Below are positions 22,640 to 33,980 of a DNA stretch of 64,000 nt, piece by piece; the stretch's first letter is position 1, and the number at the start of each line of letters is the position of its first letter. Where the stretch lies: assembly GCA_963920705.1 (NCBI GenBank), contig OY987225.1, positions 11,727,334 through 11,791,333 on the forward strand, in the 5' to 3' direction. Below the pieces are notes generated by a model. It ran no database searches. It saw only the letters and a program-made list of their open reading frames with translations, and was not told where the DNA came from. The translations under genes were made by a program, and so were the position numbers. The DNA comes from Odiellus spinosus. Taxonomy: Eukaryota > Arthropoda > Arachnida > Opiliones > Phalangiidae.

Positions 22640-23080
22640 ATATTTTAGATAAGGTTAGGTTAGTTAATCCCTCGAATTAGCCCATACCTCCAACTAGTTA
22701 ATTCCTTGAGCTACCCCGTCCATCTGGTAATCTTTAAGGTAAGGTTAGGTTAGTTAATCCTTCTAATTAGCCAATCCCTCCAACTAGTTAATCCTTAGCT
22801 CGGGCTATTTGTAATATTTTAGTCAAATTAGCCCATCCATCCAACTAGTTAATCCCTCGGGCTACCCATTCCATCTTGTAATCTTTAAGGTATGGTTAAA
22901 TTAGGTTATGGAAATAGCCAATCCCTCCAGCTAGGTAATCCCTAGCTTGGGCTAAACCGTTCCTCTTGTAATATTTTAGGTAAGATTAGGTTATGTTAGT
23001 TAATCCCTTGAATTAGCCCATCCCTCTTTTACTACTTTAGGTAAGGTTAGGTTAGTTAATCTCTGTCCTTTGAGATTTGT
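22640..23080. repeat. CTAACCTTA minisatellite (mirror copy in A')
   Basis: Same imperfect unit of about 90 bases as at 16210-16640, inverted, here reading AAGGTTAGGTTAGTTAATCC. Confidence 0.65.
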
Positions 23081-23597
23081 ACCAGGGTCTCAATTACAAA
23101 TAGATTGAAGCCTCAATTAAATGCTATAATTTTTATACAGCATTAATAAGAATTAAGGTTCAATAGATCTACAAAGCAAAATAGTGAAATGTGGGATAGG
23201 TGTATATTTTTGGTGTAGCACACCAGCTACTTTTTAAAATTGGAAAATTAATTGTAAAATTAAATTGAAAATAAAATTTTTTGAAACACCTAGTTTTCCG
23301 TGCACCCAATTTTCCCCACCCCGAATATTCTCAGCAGCCAATATTCCGGCAGCCTATTATCCTGCACCGAACTATCCTCGGCTTATGTCAACTGCACACA
23401 CAGCTATTTTCACCCCCGTGCACCTATTATCTTACATGGGGGCGCGGAACGTGTGGCATTACGACTGTGGGCATTCGGCTTTAATTTTTTAAATAACTTG
23501 GTATTGAACATCTCGCGCTTTCATTCTTCCATATATTTTCTATGACTCTACTTACATTGCGAAACGGTAAAACATAACATTTAACATAACAAGTGTT

Positions 23598-23935
23598 TTT
23601 AATCAATTCCTTATCGTTTACGTAGGCCTAATCCACGGATAGAAATTTTACGAAACATATATTAAACTACAAATAAAATTAAAACTTATCCGGAAACATT
23701 TCCTTGGCGAAAACAATTTAACTCCCCCATATAAGAGTTCAGAGCAATAAGCAAAGGCCCGTCTCATGGAGATCTCATTGCTCGCTATCTTATATGGGTA
23801 GTTAAGCTTTTCTCCATAAATCCCGCTAAGCATATTTTTCTTGAGTAATTTTATATTTATTTCTAGTTCAATATTTCCTTGTTCATGTCTTTTACTCGTG
23901 GATTACGCCTATTTAAACGATAAAGAATCGATAAA
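23598..23935. mobile_element. Palindromic MITE (mirror copy in A')
   Basis: Inverted copy of 10611-10947, again bordered by the TATATCTA-type microsatellite (23936-24025). Confidence 0.65.
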
Positions 23936-24879
23936 ATATATATCTATATATATCTACATATCTCTACATATCTCTACATATCTCTACATATCTATATCTC
24001 TATATATATCTATATATATATATTAGCTTTCAGTCTCCCTTTTACAATAATCTAAATAATCGCAAAATTTGCAGATCATTTTCTCCAAACACCGAGCCTT
24101 AAACATAACCATAGGCTTACTTTCCTCATATTCGTTCATAATAAACTTCTTTTACACATTTTACGATTTTGCCCTAACTTTCTATTCTATTTTTTTTAAA
24201 TTACGTTAATAAATAAACACGACTATGCTATATTTCTATAGTTCTTTTAAACCTTTTAAATTTCAAAGTTATTTTAATTACGCTTCATATCGCAAAATAT
24301 CTCCCTCGCTCATGTTAATTTTGAATCTTCCAATATATACAAATATCGCCATTATACGCTAACAATTCTTTTTTCATTGGCTATTTACCACGATATAGTG
24401 CTTATGTTTTTATATCTTGCTCTGTTATATCTAAGCCAATATTATTTTTAATTTTAGAACTTCATCTCAATCTGTCTTTCCTCCAACCGTAATTGATATT
24501 GCAGGATCTAGGTAAAAAACAAACAAAAATCGGGGATTTTCTATAACCATCACCTTATTATTATTTCGTTAGAACCTTTTTGTTATTAATTTGATGTTTT
24601 TATTTAGTTTCACCACGCCAGATAAAGCCACATCTCAGAGTCTCTCGTGTCCGAGGTATCTCTCAGTTTTGTTTTTTATACTCCCATATGCTAAGGCTGA
24701 TGTGGATCAGAGAAATCATTTCAACCAGAAGCCTGTTAAACCCTCCTTTCGGATTTAATCGCCTTCTGTTTCAACTGATCGGATTCATCCTCAGGCATAT
24801 CCAAATATTTTTCCCCTATAGTTATTTTTAACACACGGGTGTCTATTTTCCCCACTACCTCATTCTCCTTGAAATTCTG

Positions 24880-25145
24880 ACTTATTATTTACTAGCGCCC
24901 CTAAAAAAATTAAACCCATCGATCTCGACGACTTCGATGACTATATTGGCCAAATGAACGAAGATGCATGGTTTTACGAAGGAAAAAAAAGGAATTGTTA
25001 CAGATACAAAAATGGAATAAGAGGAGGGCAATAAGAAAGGCGAGGCAGAGGAGAAAGTAGAGGGGGGGAAGAAATAAGAGGAGGAGGAGAAGAAAGAAGA
25101 GGAGGAGAAGAAAGAAGAGAAGGATGAGGAAGAGAAGAAAGATTA
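24880..25145 (+). pseudogene. Acidic/Lys-rich coding-like remnant (A')
   Basis: The best preserved copy of the frame also seen at 9430-9690. After a stop near 24875 it reads TSAPKKIKPIDLDDFDDYIG and then a Trp/Phe/Tyr-containing stretch (EDAWFYEG). It then enters a Glu/Lys-rich tract from GA-rich DNA, broken by several stops. The first 35 residues look like real protein, but no family was recognised. Confidence 0.3.
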
Positions 25146-26686
25146 GTAGGCGGATAATGTAGAGGGGCCTAAAGAAAACATTTCAATGATCTGACCGGTT
25201 TGTTCGGCAAAGGCTTTATTTTCATCTTTGTTTTAAGCATGCCTCCTATTTAATTTCCTTGCTTTGCAATGACTGCAAGTTTTTCACGGGCGGGGATACT
25301 AGGATGTACGCCTTTTCAAATATATCGAATAAACAACGCTCGCGGTCATATAGTCGGCTCGACAAAGTCCCGCTACTTCGTGTTTAAAGGAATCTCGTGA
25401 CAATTTCAAATTGTTTTTGACCGTTTATGCCTGCATAACACGCCCTGCTATAGCATCATTCCTTTCAGCCTCTTATACAATGTCAGGGGTCTAGCTATTC
25501 CTATGGGCTTGACCATCTTGTTTTTTTTTTTTTTTTTTTCAATTTATAAGATGAAGTATAGGCCCTATTCGAGAGAAACCCTAGGTTTATGACAGGCTAA
25601 AAACCATCTCACCTTTTACAAAAATCTGAAAAGACCATCTCACTCGTTCATGAAACCAACCTTGTATAGAATGAAAAAGGATTTAAGAAAAAAGAAGGTA
25701 CCCTGGTCAGAGCGGCGTAGTAGGAACCACTATTTCGTTAAAACGTATGTGGACCCCATGTCGAGAAAAGAAGGGGAGATTACAAGAGGTTAGCCGTGAG
25801 GGCGATCCTACAATGGATGGAGAAAGGGTGAGAGAGGAGAAAGCCTGGGCTTGCGTTTTTTTTCGAATGCGTGGACCACCATGTCAATCACAGCGGATTA
25901 AAACTCCGAACCGAACCAAACGGTTGTTTAAAAAACCTAAATAACCATTTGTCACTTTTTGTTAAGATATTTAGACCAATAAGTGTATTTATTTGGGGAA
26001 ATATAACATTCATCAACCTAAAACTAGCGATTTGAAAATACCAACTCCGTTCAAAAATTGTAAATCTGAAAAACCCTATATCCGCTTTAAATAACATACA
26101 AGGCCTTTTACCGGGCTAACACGAAATCTATAATTTAGAGAGGTTTAAAATAACACCAAACCACGTTTTTCTCTAGATTATTAAAACGCTTTGTTTTTGG
26201 TAAAAAATTACAAACTAAAAGTATGATTTTGGGGTCGCGGGAAAAACGCGGCGCGCGCGCGAAATCGCAGGAAATGCATCCGCGGCCCTCGCGAGAGAGA
26301 GAGGGGAGGAGGGGGAGAGACACTCCTCTGGTGTCCAGAACACTCCATTCTGATTAATAAAATTATTGTTCTGTTGATCTGTAATTACGACCCTATACAA
26401 AAAAGTGCAAATGTAAATTTCAGCTGTTTCCATTGAAATATTTCAAAACGTTTCAATTTAAATAAAACTACAATTTAAAAGTATGATTTTGGTTAAAGTA
26501 AAACGTGTTTATCGTTTAGAGTTTAGATTTTTTCTACAATTTTTTCCTTTAAAACAGGTTTTTAATATACAAGTTTAAGTCTGCTTCCATCCCCCATGGG
26601 CTTGAATTTAGCCAATATTGACAATGACCTGGAGCATGAAATGAACTTTAAATACAACTTTAAGGTTCTAAAAACCAATGGTACTA

Positions 26687-26765
26687 TGGCCGAAAGGTTA
26701 GTGCGATGGGCTATCAACCTCATGATCCTTTTGGTGGCGGGTTCGCGCCCCGCTCAGGACAGAAA
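26687..26765 (+). repeat. tRNA-derived SINE head (A')
   Basis: Box A TGGCCGAAAGG (26687-26697) and box B GGGTTCGCGCCCC (26739-26751), as in the other A arms. Just downstream a segment of about 70 bases (ACTTCAGATGGCGC...AAGATGGCGGCC) is tandemly doubled here and in A'' but single in A. Confidence 0.6.
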
Positions 26766-28350
26766 AATAAATTTCGTAAATAGAAATAAATAGAAAATAC
26801 TTCAGATGGCGCAAAAAGAAAGATGGCGGCCAAAAGTTGGGGCCTGAAAAATACTTCAGATGGCGCTACGCTCGTTCGCCAAAAGAAAGATGGCGGCCCA
26901 AAGAAATATGGTGGCAAAAAGGTGGTAATGAAAAAGTACCGTCAATACGGGGAAGGAGAGATACGGGGAGGTTACAGGGCCGTCGAAGTGAAAGCGCTGT
27001 GGAGCATGGGGGGCACCGCCACTCTTCTCTAATGAAGAATCATTATTCCTATACTAACCCTTAATTTCAATTAAGTTTACACTCTCAGTTTCATTAAATC
27101 TAAAAAATAAAAATAACTAAGAGGCATATTCATAATTTGATCAGTATAATAATGCTAAATTTCCCAAGAAATCAAACACAATTGATCAAGATAATGTCCC
27201 AAAAATATTATTTTAAAAATCTAAATATTTTTAAATATTCATGCCCGAATTCTGACCAATAAGAGAGAAATAATACCTCGCGATCTCCTACTTTCTCCAC
27301 GCAAAAATGACGTACACTATGATTCGGGCTCGAAGGGATCCGAATCACCATTCGAGTTTAGCTTAGAGAATATGCTTTTTGGTACCCAACGGTCCAACCC
27401 GAATGAAGGCGATGCGAATGATTCGAACTCTCCGAATTCTTTGGATTTTTTTGGAGAATAGCCTCTGGAATGCCCTATATTAAACTAACACTCAGATATA
27501 CTCAACGCATTTCGTAAACGACTATTTCCAAAAAGATAATTTTTCAAAAACAACTCAAAACCTTTTTTCTAAGTAAAGCGCTCTTTTGGGAAGTGCTCTA
27601 ATGAGGGTCACGCTCTAGCTCGACCACCTTCCGCGCTATTGTATTTATCAACATGCGATAGGCTTTCTTCAATATAAGGCGTATCTAGGGGTATTGCCGC
27701 TACGCACGTCCTGACAATTGAGGCTAGATGACAGGGGATAAATTTCGCTCTTTAACAAAAGAAACGATGATACTTTCCCCTTTTTAAAAAGTAAACATTG
27801 TAAAAAAACGTTTCCTCCACTATGCCACTGTCAAATTCAGCCAGACCTCGTGAGGTCAATATCATGCAGCCAACAGCGCCATTTTTTTATGAAAAATTAT
27901 AGTCCTTCAACCATCTCTGTAAGTACCCTGAACTTAGTAAACCAGCTTCATCCGCTTCAGTTTAATAAAAAATTATCACTTCATACGAAAAAATTCTCCC
28001 TTATAATATTTCCAAAAAATATTTCTTACGATATGTTCTAGTTTTATAATCGGTTGTAGTATAGGTTCATATTTACATTTCATTATAATTTTAAGCCGAC
28101 GCGATTGGTTGAAAACGTGGTTTACCCTAGCGTCATATGTGTTTACCTAAAGATACTCTCGTACCCGAAAGAAGATTTCACCCTTTTGTAACCAATTCAG
28201 GCACCTTACTTTGTATTACTCTTGTACTTGATCAATATTTCATTATTTAAATCTGTGTTTAACTAAAGATACTCTCGTACCCGAAAGAAGTCTTATCAAA
28301 TTTTGTCAAAGTACCTATGTCTCTATTCGAATTCAGTAGACGGTGGGATC

Positions 28351-29289
28351 TTGGATACCCGTGTAAACGCACTTTTATTTATATTCTTCAATCCACCCCA
28401 AGTTTGCAGAAAGACTAAGCTCATACTGCCCGTTATACCTTTGCTTTTTAGACTAAATGACATATGGGAAACAGCTAAGCGCGTGCTGCCAACTCAAGCT
28501 GGTATTAAACGGTCACATTTCTTTAAATTTTTGGACAAATTTCTTAAATATCTTCTAAACTATCTTGAATTTTAAATTGATTTTTCAACAGAATTATTAG
28601 ATTAAGTTTAACCATTTTGATATTTTTAATTATAAAATAAATTAATATTGCGTTTCATTTACCTAAACGATATCACACCATAAGGCTCATTTGCATTCAC
28701 TCCAAAAAGGTAGTATATAAACCGTTTGAAATCCTTTATTAATCGAGCGAAGTGGCCATGAAGTTGGGAGGAAAACCCCCTCTCTTCAATGTCTAGACGA
28801 TTCTTGATCTCTAGGCGCTTGGTTCGCAATGTTAAGTTACCCATTGGTGGGGCGATGTTAGGAGAGTGGAAGATCAATGTGGACCATATTAGTGAGGGAC
28901 GCCTCGCTAGTATGGCCCACTGAGATCGGTAACTGAAGGTTGGACCTTGGTGAAGGGATGGTCGGAGGTGATTATATCAGTGGGAGACGTCCCATTGCGT
29001 ATAATCGCCTTCAACTGTCCAGCATCGAGGTTTGACCGTAAAGTTGATGGTGAAAGGCGATATTATCCAATGGGAGACGTCCTACAACTCAATGTGGCAG
29101 CCACGCTTAAAGGAGGTAATTCCCGTTAAACGGAATTGATCGATAAGCTGGCATGATTACGTCTCTAGACTTTTGGCTGCACGAGCTCGGTCACGTTATA
29201 CCCGCTTACACAGGAAGTGATACACACACACACACACAGATACGACCAGTGTAAAACCTCCCCCAGAACTAAAGTTCAGTCGGGGAGGT
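28351..29289 (-). repeat. Terminal domain C with hairpin 29256-29289 (A')
   Basis: Mirror of 5500-6432, closing in the same 34-base hairpin and (AC)n tract. Confidence 0.75.
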
Positions 29290-29372
29290 AATTATGGGTC
29301 GCACCAGAATCGATCACCCATCTATCTGCTTCCAGTTCAGTGACGCAAGCGATAGCGAGGCTGGCCTTTGTT
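29290..29372 (-). other. Copia-2 protease fragment at the A'/B junction
   Basis: 83 bases matching the end of copia-2 (5417-5499), inverted, coding for the W-V-I-D-S-G-A-T block. It is cut on its outer side where the B-arm sequence begins. It marks the insertion site carried along when the arm was duplicated. Confidence 0.85.
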
Positions 29373-29399
29373 TTTGTAGAGATAAGGCATGCCTTACAC

Positions 29400-29700
29400 C
29401 GATTTCATTTTTAAATTTTACCCCCCTTTGACCCCCTTTTTATTGACCGATTTTCACCCCCCCCCCTCTTGGGAACCTGGTCGATTTTTTTAACCCCCCC
29501 CCCCCCTCTTGGGAACCTGGTCGATTTTTTTAACCCCCCCCCTGCACCCCTACCCTTTTTTCACCGACCTATACCATTTTTTAAACACCCCCCTCCCCCG
29601 TACCCCCTACCCTTTTTCCCCGACCTGAGCGATTTTTTTTAACCACCACTCCCCTTTTTTCGACACTCAGGCACCCCAGGGGGTTACTGACCCGGTTCCC
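29400..29700. repeat. Poly-C / G-quadruplex-capable tract at the A'/B junction
   Basis: Many C runs of 5-14 separated by GATTTTTTTAA and similar spacers. A 50-55 base unit containing CTCTTGGGAACCTGGTCGAT is doubled. The G-rich complement is mirrored at 56270-56520, where that unit is single. It is non-coding. Confidence 0.7.
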
Positions 29701-29871
29701 GTCCTTTAGACGGACACGTCTCAACAGGTATTTATAGGTCTTAACGGGTCTATTCATGAACTCCCTTTCCTTAGTAGGCCAATGTTCGATATATGCGTAA
29801 GTATTAAATACTATAAAAGCATAGTATTTGTAAACATTTTATTGAAAACATTGGGTTTACGTTGATTTTTT

Positions 29872-30147
29872 TTAGTGATATTCTGATTTCAAACATTCCT
29901 TCAGCTTTCCAAGCTGGCCCACGATAATTGTAAACAAATTGTAACTCCTAAAGACACTTTCTAATCCTTTGGTTTTTAAGTTATCTTCAAAAGTAGTTAT
30001 TACAGTAAATGGCGAAACGTAACTAGAAAAATATTGGTATACAGTGTCAAATTTTTCTTGAATATCATCGAGATAGTACACACTTATGCGCGAATTATAC
30101 ATCTTCCCGTAAATCTTTGTAAAGTAATCTCCGATAGTATTATACAT
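29872..30147 (-). CDS. 91-residue unknown protein of the B arm
   Basis: A short frame starting MYNTIGDYFTKIYGKMY, rich in Tyr and Phe, with no cysteine motif or signal peptide. It lies directly downstream (about 15 bases) of the 181-codon frame on the same strand, as in compact viral-type gene arrays. It is identical in both arms (also 55822-56097), which reflects recent duplication rather than selection. No family was recognised; it may be a Polinton accessory protein. Confidence 0.45.
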   Translation of the reverse strand: MYNTIGDYFTKIYGKMYNSRISVYYLDDIQEKFDTVYQYFSSYVSPFTVITTFEDNLKTKGLESVFRSYNLFTIIVGQLGKLKECLKSEYH

Positions 30148-30162
30148 CTCTTCGATGATTAA

Positions 30163-30705
30163 TTAATGATTATATATCTGTTAAAAATGGAGGGTTACGT
30201 TCTTTGAAATTCGATGTAATTCGCACGCTTTTAGGCAGTTGAGGGTTATTTCATCAGTGGTCGTTCCTGCCGAGATGAACCGTAGAGAATCATGGTGAGA
30301 GATAGCTTTCAGGGTGACGCCGGTGGATGTTTCGTGGACAGCGATGGTGAAGTTTGAATCTTCTTTCCCCGAGGTCCAACCGCTTAGTGGGCCAAGTCTT
30401 GGAACTAGTGAATCCCATTCTTCAGGCGTGATGCTGAAACTTGTGATATTGTCCTTGACGCACAGTCGGATTTCAGGATTCAGCGTGCCACAGGCAAACC
30501 CGAAGGTTAAAAATAGATTGTCGCTAAGGTGTAGTCGGTGATTGACTTTTCGTCCGCTAACGGGAATCTTCTTCCGTAAACCAGTTTCGGGGTCGACTAG
30601 GATGACTTTAAAAAAAGGATACGCTATAGCTTCTAACCTATTTAATAAAACGGCGTGCGGAAAAAACTTCTATTTACGAGAGGATTGCGTAGACGGCGGA
30701 TTCAT
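30163..30705 (-). CDS. 181-codon Polinton-associated unknown protein with in-frame TAG
   Basis: From ATG 30705 (minus strand) the frame reads MNPPSTQSSRK, meets a TAG at 30670-30672, then stays open for 168 codons to TAA at 30163-30165. The open part looks like real protein: an N-terminal basic zone (GLRKKIPVSGRK), then SFSITPEEWDSL, then conserved-looking blocks (LKAISHHDSLRF, TTDEITLNCLKACELH). The ITPEEW phrase faintly recalls the PC4-type coactivator fold, a weak resemblance. It is transcribed away from PolB. Both arms share the TAG. It could be a pseudogene, have a start downstream of the TAG, or be read through. Confidence 0.5.
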
Positions 30706-31151
30706 CTTCAGAGGCGACAGCTTTGGCGTTCAGGGCTCAAGTGCCGAACCACCGAATCGGATAACTATTTATACCCTATAATGCACCTGACACCTGTAAC
30801 TCGGTAAAAAAAGACCGCCTAGCGGGACATCAAAAAACATTTTATACCGATAGTAAAACAAGCGCGTTCGCATTTGACATTTGACTTATTTTTCGCGCGT
30901 GCTTGACCGTACTAGAGCGGGTTTAAAGATAGTTAATGCGAACGTGACCTAAAGATCACGCTATTATTGACTTCCTATAATTGACAGTTCCATTATTCGA
31001 CTTCAGATGGATTTTTATGTCAAAGTTTTGAAACCACAGATTAATGGCTTCTAAAGTGCCAAGAATTAAAATGACACATAGGACGACCACTTGATTTTAA
31101 GGGTTCTTTGTTAGCAAACTCTTTATAGAACCCGAGCGAAGGGGTCCGTCC
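30706..31151. other. Divergent intergenic region of the B arm
   Basis: Lies between the minus-strand 181-codon frame and the plus-strand PolB side, so it may hold promoters for both. TATAAAATG-like sequence occurs near 30842 (reverse) and CTTTATAGAAC at 31122. No gene. Confidence 0.4.
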
Positions 31152-31439
31152 ATGGCGAATGACAAGACGCGACTGACGGTTTATTCCATCATAGTGACTG
31201 CTTATATGGTCCGCGCTCTACGAGTGGGAGTAAAACCCGAGGGTGTTATTGTTACAATGAAACGGTCATTCGACTTCCTTCTAAATATATTAATAGTCAG
31301 AGAAGAAAGTATTAAGACTCGAATAAAAAATACCCAGGTGGCGATTTCTCAATGGGGCGATGGGTATAAATACGTAAGACTCTCGAAGGGGTGGGTCAGT
31401 ACTGATTCGATCGGCATAAACCGACGTGATGGATGCTGA
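31152..31439 (+). CDS. 95-residue unknown protein upstream of PolB
   Basis: Starts MANDKTRLTVYSIIVTAYMV and ends overlapping the start of PolB by about ten bases in another frame. It has a hydrophobic N-terminal third and a W-G-D-G-Y-K-Y-V-R-L block near residue 70. In the right arm one extra A in an A run shortens it (54599-54817). Its position suggests a small Polinton gene or a former part of the PolB N-terminus. No family was recognised. Confidence 0.4.
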   Translation: MANDKTRLTVYSIIVTAYMVRALRVGVKPEGVIVTMKRSFDFLLNILIVREESIKTRIKNTQVAISQWGDGYKYVRLSKGWVSTDSIGINRRDGC

Positions 31440-33713
31440 AACTCTTGCTTGGGGTCTAGAAGATATGGCGGTAAATAGACCTTGGCCGCTTAGAAAAATA
31501 TACGAATTTTACTTTTTTCTCTGTAATGTAATCAAAGTTAATCCCGACGAAGTTCCAACTGTTTTGCCGATTTTTCTACGCCATGAAAGTTTCTCAGTTA
31601 TTAGCGCGTTTATGGACATAATCGAATATATGAGGAAAGTACCGAAAACCCCCGAAGAGTGTCAGAGCTATGAGCAGTTAAATCTACTATGGAGTTTGAT
31701 ACCCGAGCGGTTAAAGGACCAATATCTAGTTAGAATGCAAAAACGTCTCGAAGAAATTAAAAAACAAATAAATGACGAGATACATTTGGTAGAAGATTTT
31801 TTGAATTCGCAGAATGATAGAGATATCGTGGAGTTTCTAGACGGGCCAGTCGTAGATTTCATGAACTCTCAGTATGACAGAGAGGTTATACAATTTCTGG
31901 ACGGACCTAATCACGATGAAAATATAGACGCGTCTATGGGTTCAATCGAACAGGAGGACAATGTTGACGGCCCACCACTATCCCCTAATTTGTCGGGAGA
32001 AATTGTTCAAGAAGGGGGTGGTAACCCACCTCAAATGGCTCCCCCACTAGGGGAGATTCCAGGGTGCGTAATTCTGAACCAAAACGAAAGATATTACGAC
32101 CGGTTCAACATGTATGGACCTGAAATCGTACTGGAGTTAAACGGGATGGACATTCAGCGTACCGTATGTGACGTAGCAGAGCGCGTGTTGGTGCAGTACC
32201 GACCGGGAGATATGGTACAGATAACCATTCGAAGTCTAACGCTGACCGCTCGGTGCGAATTAGAGCTCTCGTTCAGAAGACTCGACCAAGTCGATCCGGC
32301 GCTAATATTTGGCATGATTGAGGATATTCTCTATGACGATGAGATTGAGAAATTCTTTCCGGGCCCCATAAGCATCATCTTCAATATAGTCAGGCTGCCG
32401 CACGGTAGAGAGTGTTTCGATAGTCATCTAAACAAAATCGGGTCAAAAAAATCTCTGCGAGCGATTATTTACATGTAAGGAATGTTTCAAAACAATAGAT
32501 CACGACAGACGTCGAGAAAAGCATACGTGCGGGGAAATGTATTGTCCAGTGTGTAAAAAATACGTACCATCGAGTCATTTATGTTACGTACAAATTATTA
32601 AACCTAACGAAAACAAACCGGCGATAAAAAAACCAAAACCAAATGTTCATAACTGTCTATATATTTTTTTCGATTTTGAAACTATTCAAATTAAGAAATC
32701 CGACGAAAAAAAGGGTACCTTCGTACACGAGGCAATTCTATGCGTTTCGGAAACTTTATGTGAAACTTGTATTGACCAGAAGGCCGCCCACCTACCGTGC
32801 GTGAATTGCTCGCAATTTGGTCCTAGTTTGAATCGTTTTCCGCCTCCCAAACCCGTCGCGAGTTTTCTGAACTATCTGCAAACGTTACACGCTGTTAAAA
32901 ACGTGGTACTTTTAAGTCATAATGGAGCCAATTACGATAATCAACTAATAATTAAAGAAATCATGAATAGAGATGAACAATGGAAACCGGAAATTATTAT
33001 CAATGGTACGAAAATAATTAAAATGAAGCTATTCAATCTGTTGTTCTTAGATTCGTACAGTTTTATTCCGGTTGCGCTAGCAAAGTTCCCTTCGACATTC
33101 GGACTAAAAAATGCGGCAGCGAAAGGCTACTTCCCGCATTTCATATTTAATGTAGTGCATCATAATTTCGATATTAATCGACACATTGAAACCAATTACG
33201 TTTTGGACAAAATCATACCGCCGACCGAAGCCTATGGAGCCCAATATTTTGATCGCAATAGTCTTAATAAATTTACGCAATGTCACGCTGATGAAACTAA
33301 AGCGGAAAAAGGTTCAATTTTCTAATTTCGATATTAATCGACACATTGAAACCAATTACGTTTTGGACAAAATCTTACCGCCGACCGAAGCCTATGGAGC
33401 CCAATATTTTGATCGCGATAGTCTTAATAAATTTACGCAATGGCACGCTGATGAAACTAAAGCGGAAAAAGGATTCAATTTTCTAAAGGAACTTGATTAT
33501 TATTGCGTAAACGATGTGTCTCTACTTAAACACGGATGTCTCGCGTACCGTAAAATGTTATTAGATATAGCCGTTGTAGACCCTTTTACGTGTGGGGCGA
33601 TTACACTACCCGGTGTCTGCTATGTTTACCGAAAAAAATTCTATAGAAAAGATACTATTGGAATTCTGCCCCTAAATAATTATCGCTTAAAAGACAAGTT
33701 GGGAAACCAAAAT
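31429..33713 (+). pseudogene. Polinton/Maverick DNA polymerase B, N-terminal and exonuclease part (left arm)
   Basis: This is the protein-primed family B polymerase that copies Polinton DNA. The N-terminus (from ATG 31429) includes coiled, acidic and Pro-rich zones and the RLPHG block. A 621-base in-frame deletion then joins to RECFDSHLNK; the right arm keeps the missing part. A frameshift in an A run (32448) precedes a Cys-rich region (MYCPVCKKYV...HLC). The 3'-5' exonuclease follows: FFDFETI (Exo I), SHNGANYDNQ (Exo II) and YYCVNDVSLL (Exo III, about 33505). A 160-base tandem duplication (33164-33323 and 33324-33483) shifts the frame before Exo III. E2 interrupts the gene at 33714. The family call is strong; it is clearly non-functional. 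Confidence 0.85.
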
Positions 33714-33980
33714 GTAACCTCCCCGACCCTGACGTTAAGGTAACCTAACCTAAAGTAAAAGATGAAAAGAAGTGTAGAGTATTGGAAGAGTAGAAGAAAC
33801 AACGTGCAATTCAATCACACTTCTCTATTTCCCATCTAGGTTACGGAGTATAAGTATTTTACCTTAACCACAAGGATTCAGAGTATGCAAAAGAGTGTCT
33901 TGCGTTACCCATAATTATATACGGCATGTCGTAGACTTCTTAGTATACACACCAAATGAATGTCCTGCGTTACCCATAAT

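Larger units (their letters stand above)
21876..29372 (-). repeat. Arm A' of the inverted-repeat array
   Basis: Inverted copy of arm A without the E1 insertion, ending at the hairpin (29256-29289) plus 83 bases of copia-2 protease sequence. It is nearly identical to A'' on the far side of the large palindrome and somewhat more different from A. For example, A' and A'' share GGACACGAGAGAC-type sequence near 24650/61270 that A lacks. Confidence 0.9.

Noticed and set aside
5500-29289. A/A' as a single transposon with 12 kb terminal inverted repeats
   Set aside because: Both flanks are the same half of the copia target, not opposite halves with a target duplication.
30314-30781. Two plus-strand frames of 75 and 79 codons, mirrored at 55188-55655
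   Set aside because: Antisense of the 181-codon frame, which has the more protein-like composition; low-quality alternatives.
31668-31862. 64-codon minus-strand frame, mirrored at 54106-54300
   Set aside because: Exact shadow of the PolB N-terminal coding sequence on the opposite strand.
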